A model generated the notes under the pieces. The model ran no database searches. It was given only the letters and a program-made list of their open reading frames with translations, and was not told the DNA's origin. From positions 145,593 to 209,592 of the forward strand of contig NZ_KQ440395.1 of NCBI RefSeq assembly GCF_001281175.1: a stretch of 64,000 nt of DNA, given 5' to 3'. The position numbers and the translations under genes were made by a program. The stretch comes from Apilactobacillus apinorum (GTDB taxonomy: Bacteria; Bacillota; Bacilli; Lactobacillales; Lactobacillaceae). Positions 23,621-32,494 of the stretch are shown here, one piece after another. How positions within the stretch are numbered: the first letter of the stretch is position 1; each line of letters begins with the position of its first letter.

Positions 23621-23667
23621 TCCATTATTAATTTCAATAGTTTTTATTTTAAAAGGAGTGTTAATTA

Positions 23668-26058
23668 ATGGCTCAAGATTTCGATTCCAAGCAATACTTG
23701 GAAGAATTAGATAAATACTGGCGTACTGCTAACTACTTATCAGTAGGTCAACTATATCTAAAAGATAACCCATTATTAAAGAGAGAATTAACATCAGAAG
23801 ATGTTAAAGTTAAGCCTATCGGTCACTGGGGTACTATCGTATCTCAAAACTTTATTTACGCACATTTAAACCGTGCTATCAACAAGTATGACCTAAACAT
23901 GTTCTACATTGAAGGTTCAGGTCACGGTGGCCAAGTTATGGTATCTAACTCATACATTGATGGTAGTTACTCAGACATTTACCCAAACATCTCACAAGAT
24001 GAAAAGGGTATGGCTAAATTATTCAAACAATTCTCATTCCCTGGTGGAGTTGCATCACATGCTGCCCCTGAAACTCCAGGTTCAATTCATGAAGGTGGAG
24101 AATTAGGTTACTCACTAGCCCACGGTGTTGGTGCTATCTTCGATAACCCTGATGTAATTGCCGCTGTTGAAATTGGTGATGGTGAATTAGAAACTGGTCC
24201 TCTAGCTGCAAGTTGGTTCTCAGACAAGTTTATCAACCCAGTTACTGATGGTGCCGTTCTACCTATCATTAACTTAAACGGTTTCAAGATCTCAAACCCA
24301 ACTATCATGTCACGTATGTCAGACCAAGAAATTACTGACTACTTCAAGGGTATGGGCTGGAAGGCTTACTTCGTTGAAAACGAAGCTGACTTCGATGATC
24401 ACATGGCTTACCACGAAAAGATGGCTAAAGTTATGGACGAAGCTGTTGAAGAAATTCAAGAAATTCAAAAGAATGCACGTAACAACGAAACTGCTGAAAC
24501 TGCTACAGAACCAGTTTGGCCAGTACTTGTTGTTAGAACTCCAAAGGGTTGGACTGGTCCTAAGTTTGACTTAGACGGTAACCCAATTGAAAACTCATTC
24601 CGTGCTCACCAAATCCCAGTTGATGTTTCATCAGACAAGATGGAACACGCTGACTTAATCGTTGACTGGTTGAAGTCATACAAACCAGAAGAACTATTCA
24701 ACGATGATGGTACTATCAAGGAAGACATTAAAGCTCTAGCACCTAAGGGTGACAGAAGAATGTCAGTTAACCCTATTACTAACGGTGGTATCGATCCTAA
24801 GCCACTTATCTTACCAGACGTTAAAGAATTTGCTGTTGACGTTAAGGTTCCAGGTCAAACTGTAGCCCAAGATATGGCTGTATGGAGTAACTGGTTAGGT
24901 GCCGTTATGAAGGCTAACCCAACTAACTTCCGTGCCTTTGGTCCTGACGAATCAATGTCAAACCGTCTATTCGGTGTGTTTGCTGAAACTGACCGTCAAT
25001 GGATGGAAGACATCATGGAACCAAACGATGAATACGTTGGCCACTCAGGTCGTTTAATCGATTCACAACTTTCAGAACACCAAGCTGAAGGTTGGTTAGA
25101 AGGTTACGTATTAACTGGTCGTCATGGTTTCTTCGCAACTTACGAATCATTCGGTCGTGTTGTTGACTCAATGTTAACTCAACACTTCAAGTGGTTACGC
25201 AAAGCTGCTGACCAACCATGGAGAAGAAAGTACCCATCATTGAACTTTGTTGATACTTCAACTGTATTCCAACAAGATCACAATGGTTACACTCACCAAG
25301 ACCCAGGTATGCTAACTCACTTAGCTGAAAAGAAACCTGAATTCATTCGTGAATACCTACCAGCTGATGCTAACTCATTATTAGCTGTTGGTAACGTTGC
25401 TTTTGCTAGTGAAGAAAAGATCAACTTGATCATCACTTCAAAACACCCACGTCCACAATGGTTCTCAATTGAAGAAGCTACTAACCTTGTAAACAATGGT
25501 TTAGGCTACATCGACTGGGCATCAACTGACCAAGGTCAAGAACCTGACGTAGTTATTGCTGCTGCTGGTACTGAACCTACTTGGGAATCACTAGCTGCAA
25601 TTTCATTACTACATGAAGAATTCCCAGAAATGAAGATCAGATTCATCAACGTTGTTGACTTCTTGAAACTACGTTCACCTAAGGTTGACCCTCGTGGTTT
25701 AACTGATGAAGAATTTGACCGTCTATTCACTACTGACAAACCAGTTGTATTTGCATTCCACGGTTTCGAAGGCCTAGTTAAGGATGTATTCTTCGATCGT
25801 CACAACCACAACGTTCACGTTCACGGTTACCGTGAAAACGGTGATATCACTACACCATTCGACATGCGTGTATTGAACCAACTAGATCGTTTCGACCTAG
25901 CTAAGGAAGTTGTTAATGACATTCCAGAATACTCTGTTAAGGGTGCTTCATTCGTACAACGTATGAACGACATGGTTGACAAGCACAATGCTTACATCCG
26001 TGAAGTTGGTACTGACTTACCAGAAGTAAATGCATGGGAATGGAAACCATTAAAGTAA
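23668..26058 (+). CDS. xpkA: Xylulose-5-phosphate/fructose-6-phosphate phosphoketolase
   Basis: 796 residues, full length. TPP-dependent phosphorolysis of xylulose 5-P (or fructose 6-P) to acetyl phosphate plus glyceraldehyde 3-P (or erythrose 4-P): the key step of heterolactic fermentation. Signatures are [40 protein letters not shown] (both in XFP patterns) and the TPP region [20 protein letters not shown]. Codon use is strongly biased to AAC, TTC, TAC and GGT, unlike its neighbours, as expected of a very highly expressed gene. AAAAGGAGTG site before ATG. Confidence 0.98.
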   Translation: MAQDFDSKQYLEELDKYWRTANYLSVGQLYLKDNPLLKRELTSEDVKVKPIGHWGTIVSQNFIYAHLNRAINKYDLNMFYIEGSGHGGQVMVSNSYIDGSYSDIYPNISQDEKGMAKLFKQFSFPGGVASHAAPETPGSIHEGGELGYSLAHGVGAIFDNPDVIAAVEIGDGELETGPLAASWFSDKFINPVTDGAVLPIINLNGFKISNPTIMSRMSDQEITDYFKGMGWKAYFVENEADFDDHMAYHEKMAKVMDEAVEEIQEIQKNARNNETAETATEPVWPVLVVRTPKGWTGPKFDLDGNPIENSFRAHQIPVDVSSDKMEHADLIVDWLKSYKPEELFNDDGTIKEDIKALAPKGDRRMSVNPITNGGIDPKPLILPDVKEFAVDVKVPGQTVAQDMAVWSNWLGAVMKANPTNFRAFGPDESMSNRLFGVFAETDRQWMEDIMEPNDEYVGHSGRLIDSQLSEHQAEGWLEGYVLTGRHGFFATYESFGRVVDSMLTQHFKWLRKAADQPWRRKYPSLNFVDTSTVFQQDHNGYTHQDPGMLTHLAEKKPEFIREYLPADANSLLAVGNVAFASEEKINLIITSKHPRPQWFSIEEATNLVNNGLGYIDWASTDQGQEPDVVIAAAGTEPTWESLAAISLLHEEFPEMKIRFINVVDFLKLRSPKVDPRGLTDEEFDRLFTTDKPVVFAFHGFEGLVKDVFFDRHNHNVHVHGYRENGDITTPFDMRVLNQLDRFDLAKEVVNDIPEYSVKGASFVQRMNDMVDKHNAYIREVGTDLPEVNAWEWKPLK

Positions 26059-26092
26059 TTCGTTAAATCGACATTAACTTTAAAAACCATAT

Positions 26093-26128
26093 GAAAAGAG
26101 TCGCATCTTATGATGCGGCTCTTTTTTT
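26093..26128. terminator. Bidirectional terminator
   Basis: AAAAGAGTCGCATC/GATGCGGCTCTTTT with loop TTAT, T7 on the plus side. Confidence 0.9.
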
Positions 26129-27017
26129 ACATATATTGATTAAATTGATTAGGCAGTGGGGCGTTAATATCAATTGTGTCGAAATAAAATGGACGGACTA
26201 AATGTAATTGGGTGGAGTGTAGTAACATTTGTTGATTATTTAAATTTTGTCCATATAAAGGGTCGCCCACAATTGGGTGGTTAATTGATGCCAAATGGAC
26301 CCTAAGTTGATGTGTTCGCCCAGTAAATAACTTTAATTGGACAATTGAGTGTTGCTCAGTGGTAGATAGGACCTGATAAGCAGTTTTAGCGGATAATGGA
26401 TTAGCTCCATCAATTTTACGTTTGCGTTTGTCATCAGGGTCTAAACCAATTGAACTTTCGATAACGCCGTTTAATTGTTTGAACTGACCGTCAACTACGG
26501 CGGTATAAATGCGATTAATTACTTTGTCTTTAATCAGTCTAACCAAGATTGGAACTACTACCGGATTCTTACCGACGATTAAGGCGCCGGAAGTTTGTTG
26601 ATCAAGACGATGAATCATATAAGCGTGTTGATTCTTTTGGTTTAAGTATTCCTCGCAGAAATTTAAGACGGTATTCACTTCTCCTGGTTGATTGGGGTGG
26701 GTCTTATATCCAGCTGGTTTATTGACCACTAAGATATCGTCATCTTCGTATAAAACGTCAATTGAATGGCTATCATCTGCGATGAGGTTTTGAACTGGTA
26801 GGGTGAAATCATCTTCAATAAAGGTTAAGTCAATTGCATCACTGTTATTTACTAATGAATTCATTGTGATGTATTTTTGGTTCACTAATACTCGTTTCTT
26901 ACGACGCAGTGGGTAGATGAAGTGCTTAGGAATTAATAAGTATTTTTTTAAATATTCTTTAATGCTGATGGGTTCAGATAAGTCCTTAATTGGGACAAGA
27001 TAGTGCCATTTTTGCAT
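26127..27017 (-). CDS. RluA-family pseudouridine synthase
   Basis: 296 residues. Catalytic Asp in MIHRLDQQTSGALIVGKN and the RluA pattern FTGRTHQLRVHLASINHPIVG. A short N-terminal S4-like region (YLLIPKHFIYPLRRKKRVLV) resembles the YjbO/RluD group. Modifies uridines in rRNA or tRNA; the exact site is not predictable. Weak AGAGG site before ATG. Confidence 0.92.
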   Translation of the reverse strand: MQKWHYLVPIKDLSEPISIKEYLKKYLLIPKHFIYPLRRKKRVLVNQKYITMNSLVNNSDAIDLTFIEDDFTLPVQNLIADDSHSIDVLYEDDDILVVNKPAGYKTHPNQPGEVNTVLNFCEEYLNQKNQHAYMIHRLDQQTSGALIVGKNPVVVPILVRLIKDKVINRIYTAVVDGQFKQLNGVIESSIGLDPDDKRKRKIDGANPLSAKTAYQVLSTTEQHSIVQLKLFTGRTHQLRVHLASINHPIVGDPLYGQNLNNQQMLLHSTQLHLVRPFYFDTIDINAPLPNQFNQYM

Positions 27018-27103
27018 TTTTTAGCCTCTTTTGGTTAATTCTATTACTCAAATGGTTTAAGTTGTGATAAGGTGTAAATAGTAATTTTTATTCGGAGGTC
27101 ACT

Positions 27104-27484
27104 ATGGACAAGAAAATCATTACAAGCTGGAGTTTATTGTCACTTGCGATGTTTATTATTTGTGACGTATTAATGGGTGGTAATTCTTCTGATATCACCA
27201 AAACAGCCGTATTTGCGATTGTTTTATATTTAGTATTAATCATCGGGGGACTTAGAAATTTGCGTTTAGCGTACCATTTCTTGCTATTTATTGTGGGTAT
27301 TTACACATTAACCATGATTAGAATCGTATTTATTTTTGCGACTGAACATAACAGTGGCGTTTCGATATTAACCTTTATTCTTGCAGTGTTAGGAATTATT
27401 GTCAACTTGTTGTGGTATCGAATTGCCGCTAAACAAATCAAAACTGACTATGTCCGAATCGTGAAAAAGAACGTAAAAAAATAA
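27104..27484 (+). CDS. Four-helix membrane protein, unknown
   Basis: 126 residues with four helices (about 10-25, 35-53, 60-85 and 90-115) and a basic C-terminus (KQIKTDYVRIVKKNVKK). TCGGAGG site before ATG. Followed 17 bases later by the 180-aa gene, probably in an operon. No family recognised. Confidence 0.7.
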   Translation: MDKKIITSWSLLSLAMFIICDVLMGGNSSDITKTAVFAIVLYLVLIIGGLRNLRLAYHFLLFIVGIYTLTMIRIVFIFATEHNSGVSILTFILAVLGIIVNLLWYRIAAKQIKTDYVRIVKKNVKK

Positions 27485-27501
27485 GATAGGTGTTAAATTA
27501 A

Positions 27502-28044
27502 ATGGAAATAGATGCACAAAAATTTATTGAAGATGTTGAAAATGAAAAATTCGAAACATTCTCAACTGAAGTCACTTTAGCGAGTGTCAAAAAAGATCCG
27601 CAAAAAGCCTTTGCTGAAGCAATTGACTTTATGGATGAACAAATTAATAGTGGTCGACTAGCTTCTGCTTTAGTACAAGTAAAAGGTGAAGAAATTAGTT
27701 TTTACTTACAAAACGGCATCGTGAACTTACCATACCGTTACATCAAAAACATCTCAAAGATGATGAGCGATCAAGGTAATTGTCCACTAAATGTCTACAT
27801 GTTAGTAGAATCACCAGATGTTAATCGTTCTAAATTAAGAATTGATGAATTATCAAGCCAAGATGATTTTGCGGTTAATGACGATATTAACGCCAAACTA
27901 GTTGAATGGGTGAACCAACAATTAGCTGCTGTTGACGAAAACCGTGCCATTGCTGATGAAGCCGAAAAGCAAACTGATAAAAAGAAACCGGCGAAGAAGA
28001 CTGCAGCTAAGAAAACCACTAAAAAGACTACTAAGAAAAAATAG
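27502..28044 (+). CDS. Hypothetical protein with histone-like Lys/Ala tail
   Basis: 180 residues. Residues 1-148 form a mixed alpha/beta soluble domain (VNLPYRYIKNISKMMSDQGN) that I do not recognise. The last 22 residues are a Lys/Ala/Thr tail (KKPAKKTAAKKTTKKTTKKK) like bacterial histone-H1-type tails, suggesting nucleic-acid or membrane-surface binding. GATAGGTG site before ATG. Confidence 0.7.
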   Translation: MEIDAQKFIEDVENEKFETFSTEVTLASVKKDPQKAFAEAIDFMDEQINSGRLASALVQVKGEEISFYLQNGIVNLPYRYIKNISKMMSDQGNCPLNVYMLVESPDVNRSKLRIDELSSQDDFAVNDDINAKLVEWVNQQLAAVDENRAIADEAEKQTDKKKPAKKTAAKKTTKKTTKKK

Positions 28045-28076
28045 GCATCAGTAGGTAATTTGTGTTATACTACTGT

Positions 28077-28267
28077 TTGCGATGAGTCGAGGAGATCACG
28101 CAGCGAAAGCTGTCTTCACAAGATGTGATTAAGTGATATTTTCGGAGGGGACACATTATGCGAACGTAATTCGCGTGTCTGGTATTTCGGTGATGTGAAC
28201 ACCACTTACCCGTCTACTTAGTAGACGCCAAAAAGGACGTAACTTCATTGAAGTTACGTCCTTTTTT
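28077..28267 (+). ncRNA. Structured RNA of unknown class with terminator
   Basis: No reading frame of note, but dense pairing: ATCAC/GTGAT enclosing CAGC-GAAA-GCTG; TAAGTG/CACTTA (28130-28135 with 28203-28208) enclosing GACAC..GCGAA/TTCGC..GTGTC; GTCTAC-TTA-GTAGAC. A perfect intrinsic terminator follows at 28230-28267. A TATACT -10 lies at 28065-28070, within a CAGTAG/CTACTG dyad. It sits between convergent genes, so it is not a leader for a gene. No tRNA, SRP, tmRNA, RNase P or T-box motif is visible. Confidence 0.6.
28230..28267. terminator. Bidirectional terminator
   Basis: GGACGTAACTTCA/TGAAGTTACGTCC stem with A5 and T6 flanks. Ends the structured RNA and, on the other strand, the methyltransferase-like gene. 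Confidence 0.9.
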
Positions 28268-28275
28268 CTTTGGAT

Positions 28276-29118
28276 TTATTTTACGAAGTATAATTGATCA
28301 TCAATTAAATCGAAACGTTGGTGGTGTTGGTTTAGTTTTGTGACATCATCATTTTCGATAAACTCTGCATTGTCCCAGAATTGTTTTGAGTCGGTTGCGC
28401 CATATTTTTCACCAATTGTAATTAGGGTAATATCTTTACCAGATTCACGAATTGCTGATAATAAACGCCAATCAATATCGACGCCGTCTGGTGACCAGCA
28501 CATGATGATATAGTCGATGTCGTCTTGATATTTTTCAAATGCTTCAATCGCATCTAGTGCTTCCACATCTGTTAAAAGATGTTTACCGGTTTCATTTTCC
28601 TTCGTCCAAGCTAAACTGTCGGTACAAATTACATCGGCACCGTTATCACGCAGTCCTTTTGAAATGTAACCATTCCCGGCCATTACTTCAAGCACTTTAT
28701 GGCCATTTAAAAACTTAGCTAAGTCATTAACGAATGGTGCTGAAATGTATGCCCACATTCCGTATTCATCCTCTAAGTAGTCACGGAATTCACGGATATC
28801 CTTATCTAACTTAGGTAAATTATCTACGTATTCATTCCAAACTTGATCCCCCTTAGGATCGCCCATTGGATACTTGTTATTCACGAATGCGAAGATGGTA
28901 TCTTGGATATCATCAGGTAGTAGTAATTCCGGTAAGTCTTGGGGTAATTGCTTTTGTTGCAATAATCTGTCAGCTTCTAAAATATTGTTTAGTAGGTACT
29001 TGATATCTGAAAAATCACTAAACACTTCATAGTAATGCTTGATGCGTTCTATGTATGAAGGCTGATGGGTGATTTTTTTATTTTTCTTCATTTTCTTGAG
29101 TAATTTCTTTTTATCCAT
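28276..29118 (-). CDS. SAM-dependent methyltransferase-like protein
   Basis: 280 residues from the ATG at 29118 (AAGGAGATTCCT just upstream; the in-frame extension to 29175 has no site). A basic head (KKKLLKKMKKNKKI) and helical region precede a Rossmann fold with SAM motif I HKVLEVMAGNGYISKGL, then DVICTDSLAW and IDYIIMCWSPDG. The substrate is unknown. Confidence 0.75.
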   Translation of the reverse strand: MDKKKLLKKMKKNKKITHQPSYIERIKHYYEVFSDFSDIKYLLNNILEADRLLQQKQLPQDLPELLLPDDIQDTIFAFVNNKYPMGDPKGDQVWNEYVDNLPKLDKDIREFRDYLEDEYGMWAYISAPFVNDLAKFLNGHKVLEVMAGNGYISKGLRDNGADVICTDSLAWTKENETGKHLLTDVEALDAIEAFEKYQDDIDYIIMCWSPDGVDIDWRLLSAIRESGKDITLITIGEKYGATDSKQFWDNAEFIENDDVTKLNQHHQRFDLIDDQLYFVK

Positions 29119-29189
29119 AGGAATCTCCTTGTAACAATTAGTTCTTATTCTATTGGAAAAAGGGGATGAATGCAAAAGACATTGTTTTA

Positions 29190-29206
29190 TGTAATAAGAT
29201 ATAACA
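29190..29206 (+). promoter_or_regulatory. GlnR/TnrA box, distal
   Basis: TGTAA-TAAGATA-TAACA fits TGTNA-N7-TNACA perfectly. Confidence 0.85.
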
Positions 29207-29276
29207 TAATATGGCGAAAATGAGTCTAAAATGAAATCGATCTAGAATTTATTCTGTACTTATTTCTTTTTAATGA

Positions 29277-29282
29277 TATAAT
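29277..29282 (+). promoter_or_regulatory. amtB -10 box
   Basis: Perfect TATAAT one base before the proximal GlnR box. The -35 region (around 29254) is poor. Confidence 0.6.
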
Positions 29283-29283
29283 A

Positions 29284-29300
29284 TGTAACATAATATAACA
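29284..29300 (+). promoter_or_regulatory. GlnR/TnrA box, proximal
   Basis: TGTAA-CATAATA-TAACA fits TGTNA-N7-TNACA perfectly and covers the transcription start. Its centre is 94 bp (about nine helical turns) from the distal box. Confidence 0.88.
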
Positions 29301-29322
29301 TTAATGAAATGGGGTAGAGTAA

Positions 29323-30651
29323 ATGGATTTAGCAAGTACCGGATTTGTATTTATTTCTAGCATTTTGGTTTTATTCATGACACCAGGTTTGGCGTTCTTC
29401 TATGGAGGATTAGTTTCTAAGAAAAACGTTGTTAACACTACCATGTCAGTGTTCATTATGACTGGATTAGCAGTTATTTTATGGGTTGCAGTTGGTTATA
29501 GTTTATCGTTTTCAGGTAACATCGGTGGGTTTATTGGGGATTTGGCAAATCCATTCATGCATGGAATTGATTTAAACTCATTAACTTCAACTAAGATTCC
29601 AGTAAGTATTTATTCAATTTTTGAAATGATGTTCGCTGTTATTACACCAGCACTTTTCGTCGGTGCAATTGTCGGAAGAATTCGTTTTAAATTCCTATTA
29701 TGGTTCGTAATTCTATGGTCCATTATTATCTACTACCCAATGGTACATATGGTGTGGTCACCAAGTGGTATTTTGGCTTCATTAGGAACACTAGACTTTG
29801 CTGGTGGAACCGTTGTTCATATTAATGCCGGGGTGACTGCCTTAGTATTATCAATTTATTTAGGCAAACGTTTAGACTTTGGTAAAGAAACTAAACACTA
29901 CAATCTTTCTTGGGTGCTTTTAGGAACTACAATTCTATGGATCGGTTGGTATGGTTTTAACGCTGGATCAGCACTAGGCGTTAACAATATCGCAATGCAA
30001 GCCACTATGACTTCAACTGTCGCTGCAGCTACTTCGATGATGGTTTGGATGTTATTAGACATGCACTTTGTTGGTAAACCACAATTAGGTGGTATCTGTA
30101 CTGGTACTCTTTGTGGATTAGTTGGAATTACTCCTGCTGCTGGTTTCGTTACTATTACTGGTGCGTTTGCAATTGGAATTGTTGCGACGCTAGTAAGCTA
30201 CTACTACTGCAATGTTTTAAAGAACAAGATTGGTGCTGACGATACCCTAGATGCATTCGGTTGTCACGGTGTTTCTGGAATGGTTGGTAGTATCATGACT
30301 GGTCTATTGGCTACTAAGTCAGTTAACAGTTCCGTTGTTGATAACGGTCTATTCTACGGTGGTGGTATGAAATTATTCACTACTCAAATCATTGCGACTC
30401 TAGTTACAATCATCTTTGTTTCAGTGGCATGTGCCGTAATTATTGTCTTATTAAAACTAGTAATGCCAATGCGTGTTACTAAGGATGAAGAAATCAAGGG
30501 TCTAGATATCGCTGAACATGGTGAAGCAGCCGATTACATGGTCTTCTATGGCGATACTGGTGTTGATCACTCTAAAGAAATCGAAGTTAATGCTGATGAA
30601 TTCAAAGGGCAAATCAATCACTTGGACAATCCTAATTTACCTAAAGATTAA
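29323..30651 (+). CDS. amtB: Ammonium transporter
   Basis: 442 residues, eleven helices. FMTPGLAFFYGGLVSKKNVV, FAGGTVVHINAGVTALVLSI and DAFGCHGVSGMVGSIMTGLL are Amt signatures; the His of VVHINAG and of FGCHGVSG line the pore. Unlike many operons there is no glnK next to it: a terminator follows directly. Two GlnR boxes in front predict nitrogen control. Moderate GGGGTAGAG site before ATG. Confidence 0.95.
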   Translation: MDLASTGFVFISSILVLFMTPGLAFFYGGLVSKKNVVNTTMSVFIMTGLAVILWVAVGYSLSFSGNIGGFIGDLANPFMHGIDLNSLTSTKIPVSIYSIFEMMFAVITPALFVGAIVGRIRFKFLLWFVILWSIIIYYPMVHMVWSPSGILASLGTLDFAGGTVVHINAGVTALVLSIYLGKRLDFGKETKHYNLSWVLLGTTILWIGWYGFNAGSALGVNNIAMQATMTSTVAAATSMMVWMLLDMHFVGKPQLGGICTGTLCGLVGITPAAGFVTITGAFAIGIVATLVSYYYCNVLKNKIGADDTLDAFGCHGVSGMVGSIMTGLLATKSVNSSVVDNGLFYGGGMKLFTTQIIATLVTIIFVSVACAVIIVLLKLVMPMRVTKDEEIKGLDIAEHGEAADYMVFYGDTGVDHSKEIEVNADEFKGQINHLDNPNLPKD

Positions 30652-30667
30652 AAATTTTTAAGCAACG

Positions 30668-30696
30668 AAAAAAGTCCGATTTATCGGGCTTTTTTT
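30668..30696 (+). terminator. amtB terminator
   Basis: AAGTCCGA/TCGGGCTT stem with loop TTTA and T7. Confidence 0.85.
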
Positions 30697-30800
30697 ATTA
30701 CTGATTAAAAATAAATTAGAATTAAATTAAAAAATGTGTTGACTTTTATAATTTGTGGATTTAATATTTATATCAATCAAACAAATCATTTAAACAAAAA

Positions 30801-31048
30801 GATCGGGAGAGTAACTCCAGTTGATAGTTCAGAAAGTCTGCGGTTGATGTGAGCAGATCGAATTGACTGATGTGAAGATGGCCCGTTAATTGGCAGCGTC
30901 GATATTTATTAAACGCTGATGGGTTGGCAACCATTATTAATTGCACACGTTGATAGACGTTAGTGAGGGGTGTAGTGTAAACTGCATCTAAATTAGAATG
31001 GTACCGCGGAATCCGCTTCTAGCTTATAAGCTAGAAGCGGATTTTTTT
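30801..31048 (+). promoter_or_regulatory. T-box leader, methionine specifier (ATG)
   Basis: Basal helix CGGG/CCCG encloses an AGAGTAA loop-E side and GAAG-ATG-G on the specifier side (ATG at 30878-30880). T-box core TGGTACCGCGG at 31000-31010. Terminator ATCCGCTTCTAGC/GCTAGAAGCGGAT plus T7 at 31012-31048. A TTGACT-type -35 lies near 30740. Uncharged tRNA-Met should allow readthrough into the methionine synthase gene. Confidence 0.93.
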
Positions 31049-31091
31049 GTTGATTTGATTAGAAGAAAGATAATTTTAAGGAGTGATTAAT

Positions 31092-32228
31092 ATGACACAA
31101 GTAGCAACCAAGACAATACATTTTGATATCGTAGGAAGTTTCCTACGCCCCAAAGAATTAAAAGAAGCACGCAGTGCATTTAATAAAAAAGAAATTGATC
31201 AAGCACAATTAACAGCAATTGAAAACAAGTTAATTCAAGATTTAGTTAAAAAAGAAATTCAACACGGTTTAAAAACCGTTACTGACGGAGAATTCCGTCG
31301 TAGTTACTGGCACCTAGATACATTCTGGGGATTCGATGGAATTAAACATACTCATCAAGAACATGGCTACATATTCCATGACATTGAAACTAGAAATGAT
31401 TCAGCCCAAGTTGAAGGCAAAATTAAATTTAACCCTAACCACCCAGACTTATTAGCGTTCAAGTTCTTACAAGCACAAGTTGCTGATAATGAAGATGTAA
31501 TTGCTAGACAAAGTATTCCATCACCAGCCCAATGTTACGCTGAACTAGTTCGTGGCCCTGAAAACATCGCTGCCTTAAAATCCGTTTACGGTGATGACTT
31601 AGATGCAGTTATCCATGACTTAGGATTAGCCTACCATGATTTAATCCTAGCTTTATACGAAGCCGGTTGTCGCGACGTCAAAATCGATGACTGTACTTGG
31701 GGGATGCTTTCAGATAAGGACTTCTGGAAACTAATGACTGATGATGTTGATGACTTACAAAGACTACAAGAAATTTACTTAGCCTTTAACAACGAAGCCA
31801 TCAGAGATATCCCAGAAGACTTACGAATTAGCACTCACGTTTGCCGTGGTAACTATGCATCAAGTTGGGCCGCTCAAGGTGGTTACGACACAGTTGCTAA
31901 AGAATTATTTGGTAAGGAAAATGTGAATGCTTACTACCTAGAATTCGATGATGATCGTTCAGGAGACTTTGCTCCATTAGCTGAAGTGACTGAAGGAAAA
32001 GACGTCGTTTTAGGATTAGTTACTTCTAAGAAACCAGAACTAGAAGATCCAGCAGTATTAATCAAACGTGTGAATGAAGCAGCTCAATATGTTGATTTGA
32101 AACACTTATCATTAAGTACTCAATGTGGTTTTGCTTCAACCGAAGAAGGTAACCATTTAACTGAGGAACAACAATGGCAAAAGATTGAATTAGTCGTCAA
32201 TACTGCTAAACAAATTTGGCATGACTAA
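31092..32228 (+). CDS. Cobalamin-independent methionine synthase, short (core MetE/YxjG type)
   Basis: 378 residues from the ATG at 31092 (AAGGAG plus 8 bases). Only the catalytic C-terminal half of MetE is present: KTVTDGEFRRSYWHLDTFWG, the substrate region ISTHVCRGNY and the zinc cysteine in LSLSTQCGFASTEEGN. This short class transfers a methyl group to homocysteine; the donor may differ from the triglutamyl-folate used by full MetE. T-box(Met) upstream and T-box(Met)-metNIQ-luxS downstream support a role in methionine supply. Confidence 0.9.
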   Translation: MTQVATKTIHFDIVGSFLRPKELKEARSAFNKKEIDQAQLTAIENKLIQDLVKKEIQHGLKTVTDGEFRRSYWHLDTFWGFDGIKHTHQEHGYIFHDIETRNDSAQVEGKIKFNPNHPDLLAFKFLQAQVADNEDVIARQSIPSPAQCYAELVRGPENIAALKSVYGDDLDAVIHDLGLAYHDLILALYEAGCRDVKIDDCTWGMLSDKDFWKLMTDDVDDLQRLQEIYLAFNNEAIRDIPEDLRISTHVCRGNYASSWAAQGGYDTVAKELFGKENVNAYYLEFDDDRSGDFAPLAEVTEGKDVVLGLVTSKKPELEDPAVLIKRVNEAAQYVDLKHLSLSTQCGFASTEEGNHLTEEQQWQKIELVVNTAKQIWHD

Positions 32229-32234
32229 AAATAT

Positions 32235-32478
32235 TAATATCGATGAATAGAAGAGTAAATTAAGGTCATTTCAGAGAGCTATCGATGGTGAGAAGATAGT
32301 ATGTAAATTAATTTATAAATGGTCTATGAGATATCAGCTATGTGAATGGCTGCGGAGTGATTAACGTTAACTAATTAATCGTAATTTATGCGATAAGCGG
32401 ATAACTAATATAGTTATCAAACAAGGTGGTACCGCGCTCAGGCGTCCTGTTGAATCTATTCAATAGGACGTCTTTTTT
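32235..32478 (+). promoter_or_regulatory. Second T-box leader, methionine specifier (ATG)
   Basis: Begins a few bases after the methionine synthase stop with no visible promoter or terminator between. Basal helix ATAGA/TCTAT encloses AGAGTAA and AA-ATG-G (specifier 32319-32321). T-box core AGGTGGTACCGCG at 32424-32436. Terminator GCGTCCTGTTGAAT/ATTCAATAGGACGT plus T6 at 32441-32478. Confidence 0.93.
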
Positions 32479-32494
32479 ATTAGGAGGTGACGAG

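Noticed and set aside
28077-28115. GATGAG...CGAAA in the 28-kb RNA looks like a hammerhead ribozyme core
   Set aside because: The required CTGATGA is absent (reads GCGATGAG) and the GAAA is a tetraloop closed by CAGC/GCTG, so the catalytic junction cannot form.
32426-32494. Upstream extension of metN
   Set aside because: The extension reads through the T-box core and its terminator; the start at 32495 has a strong AGGAGGTG site.
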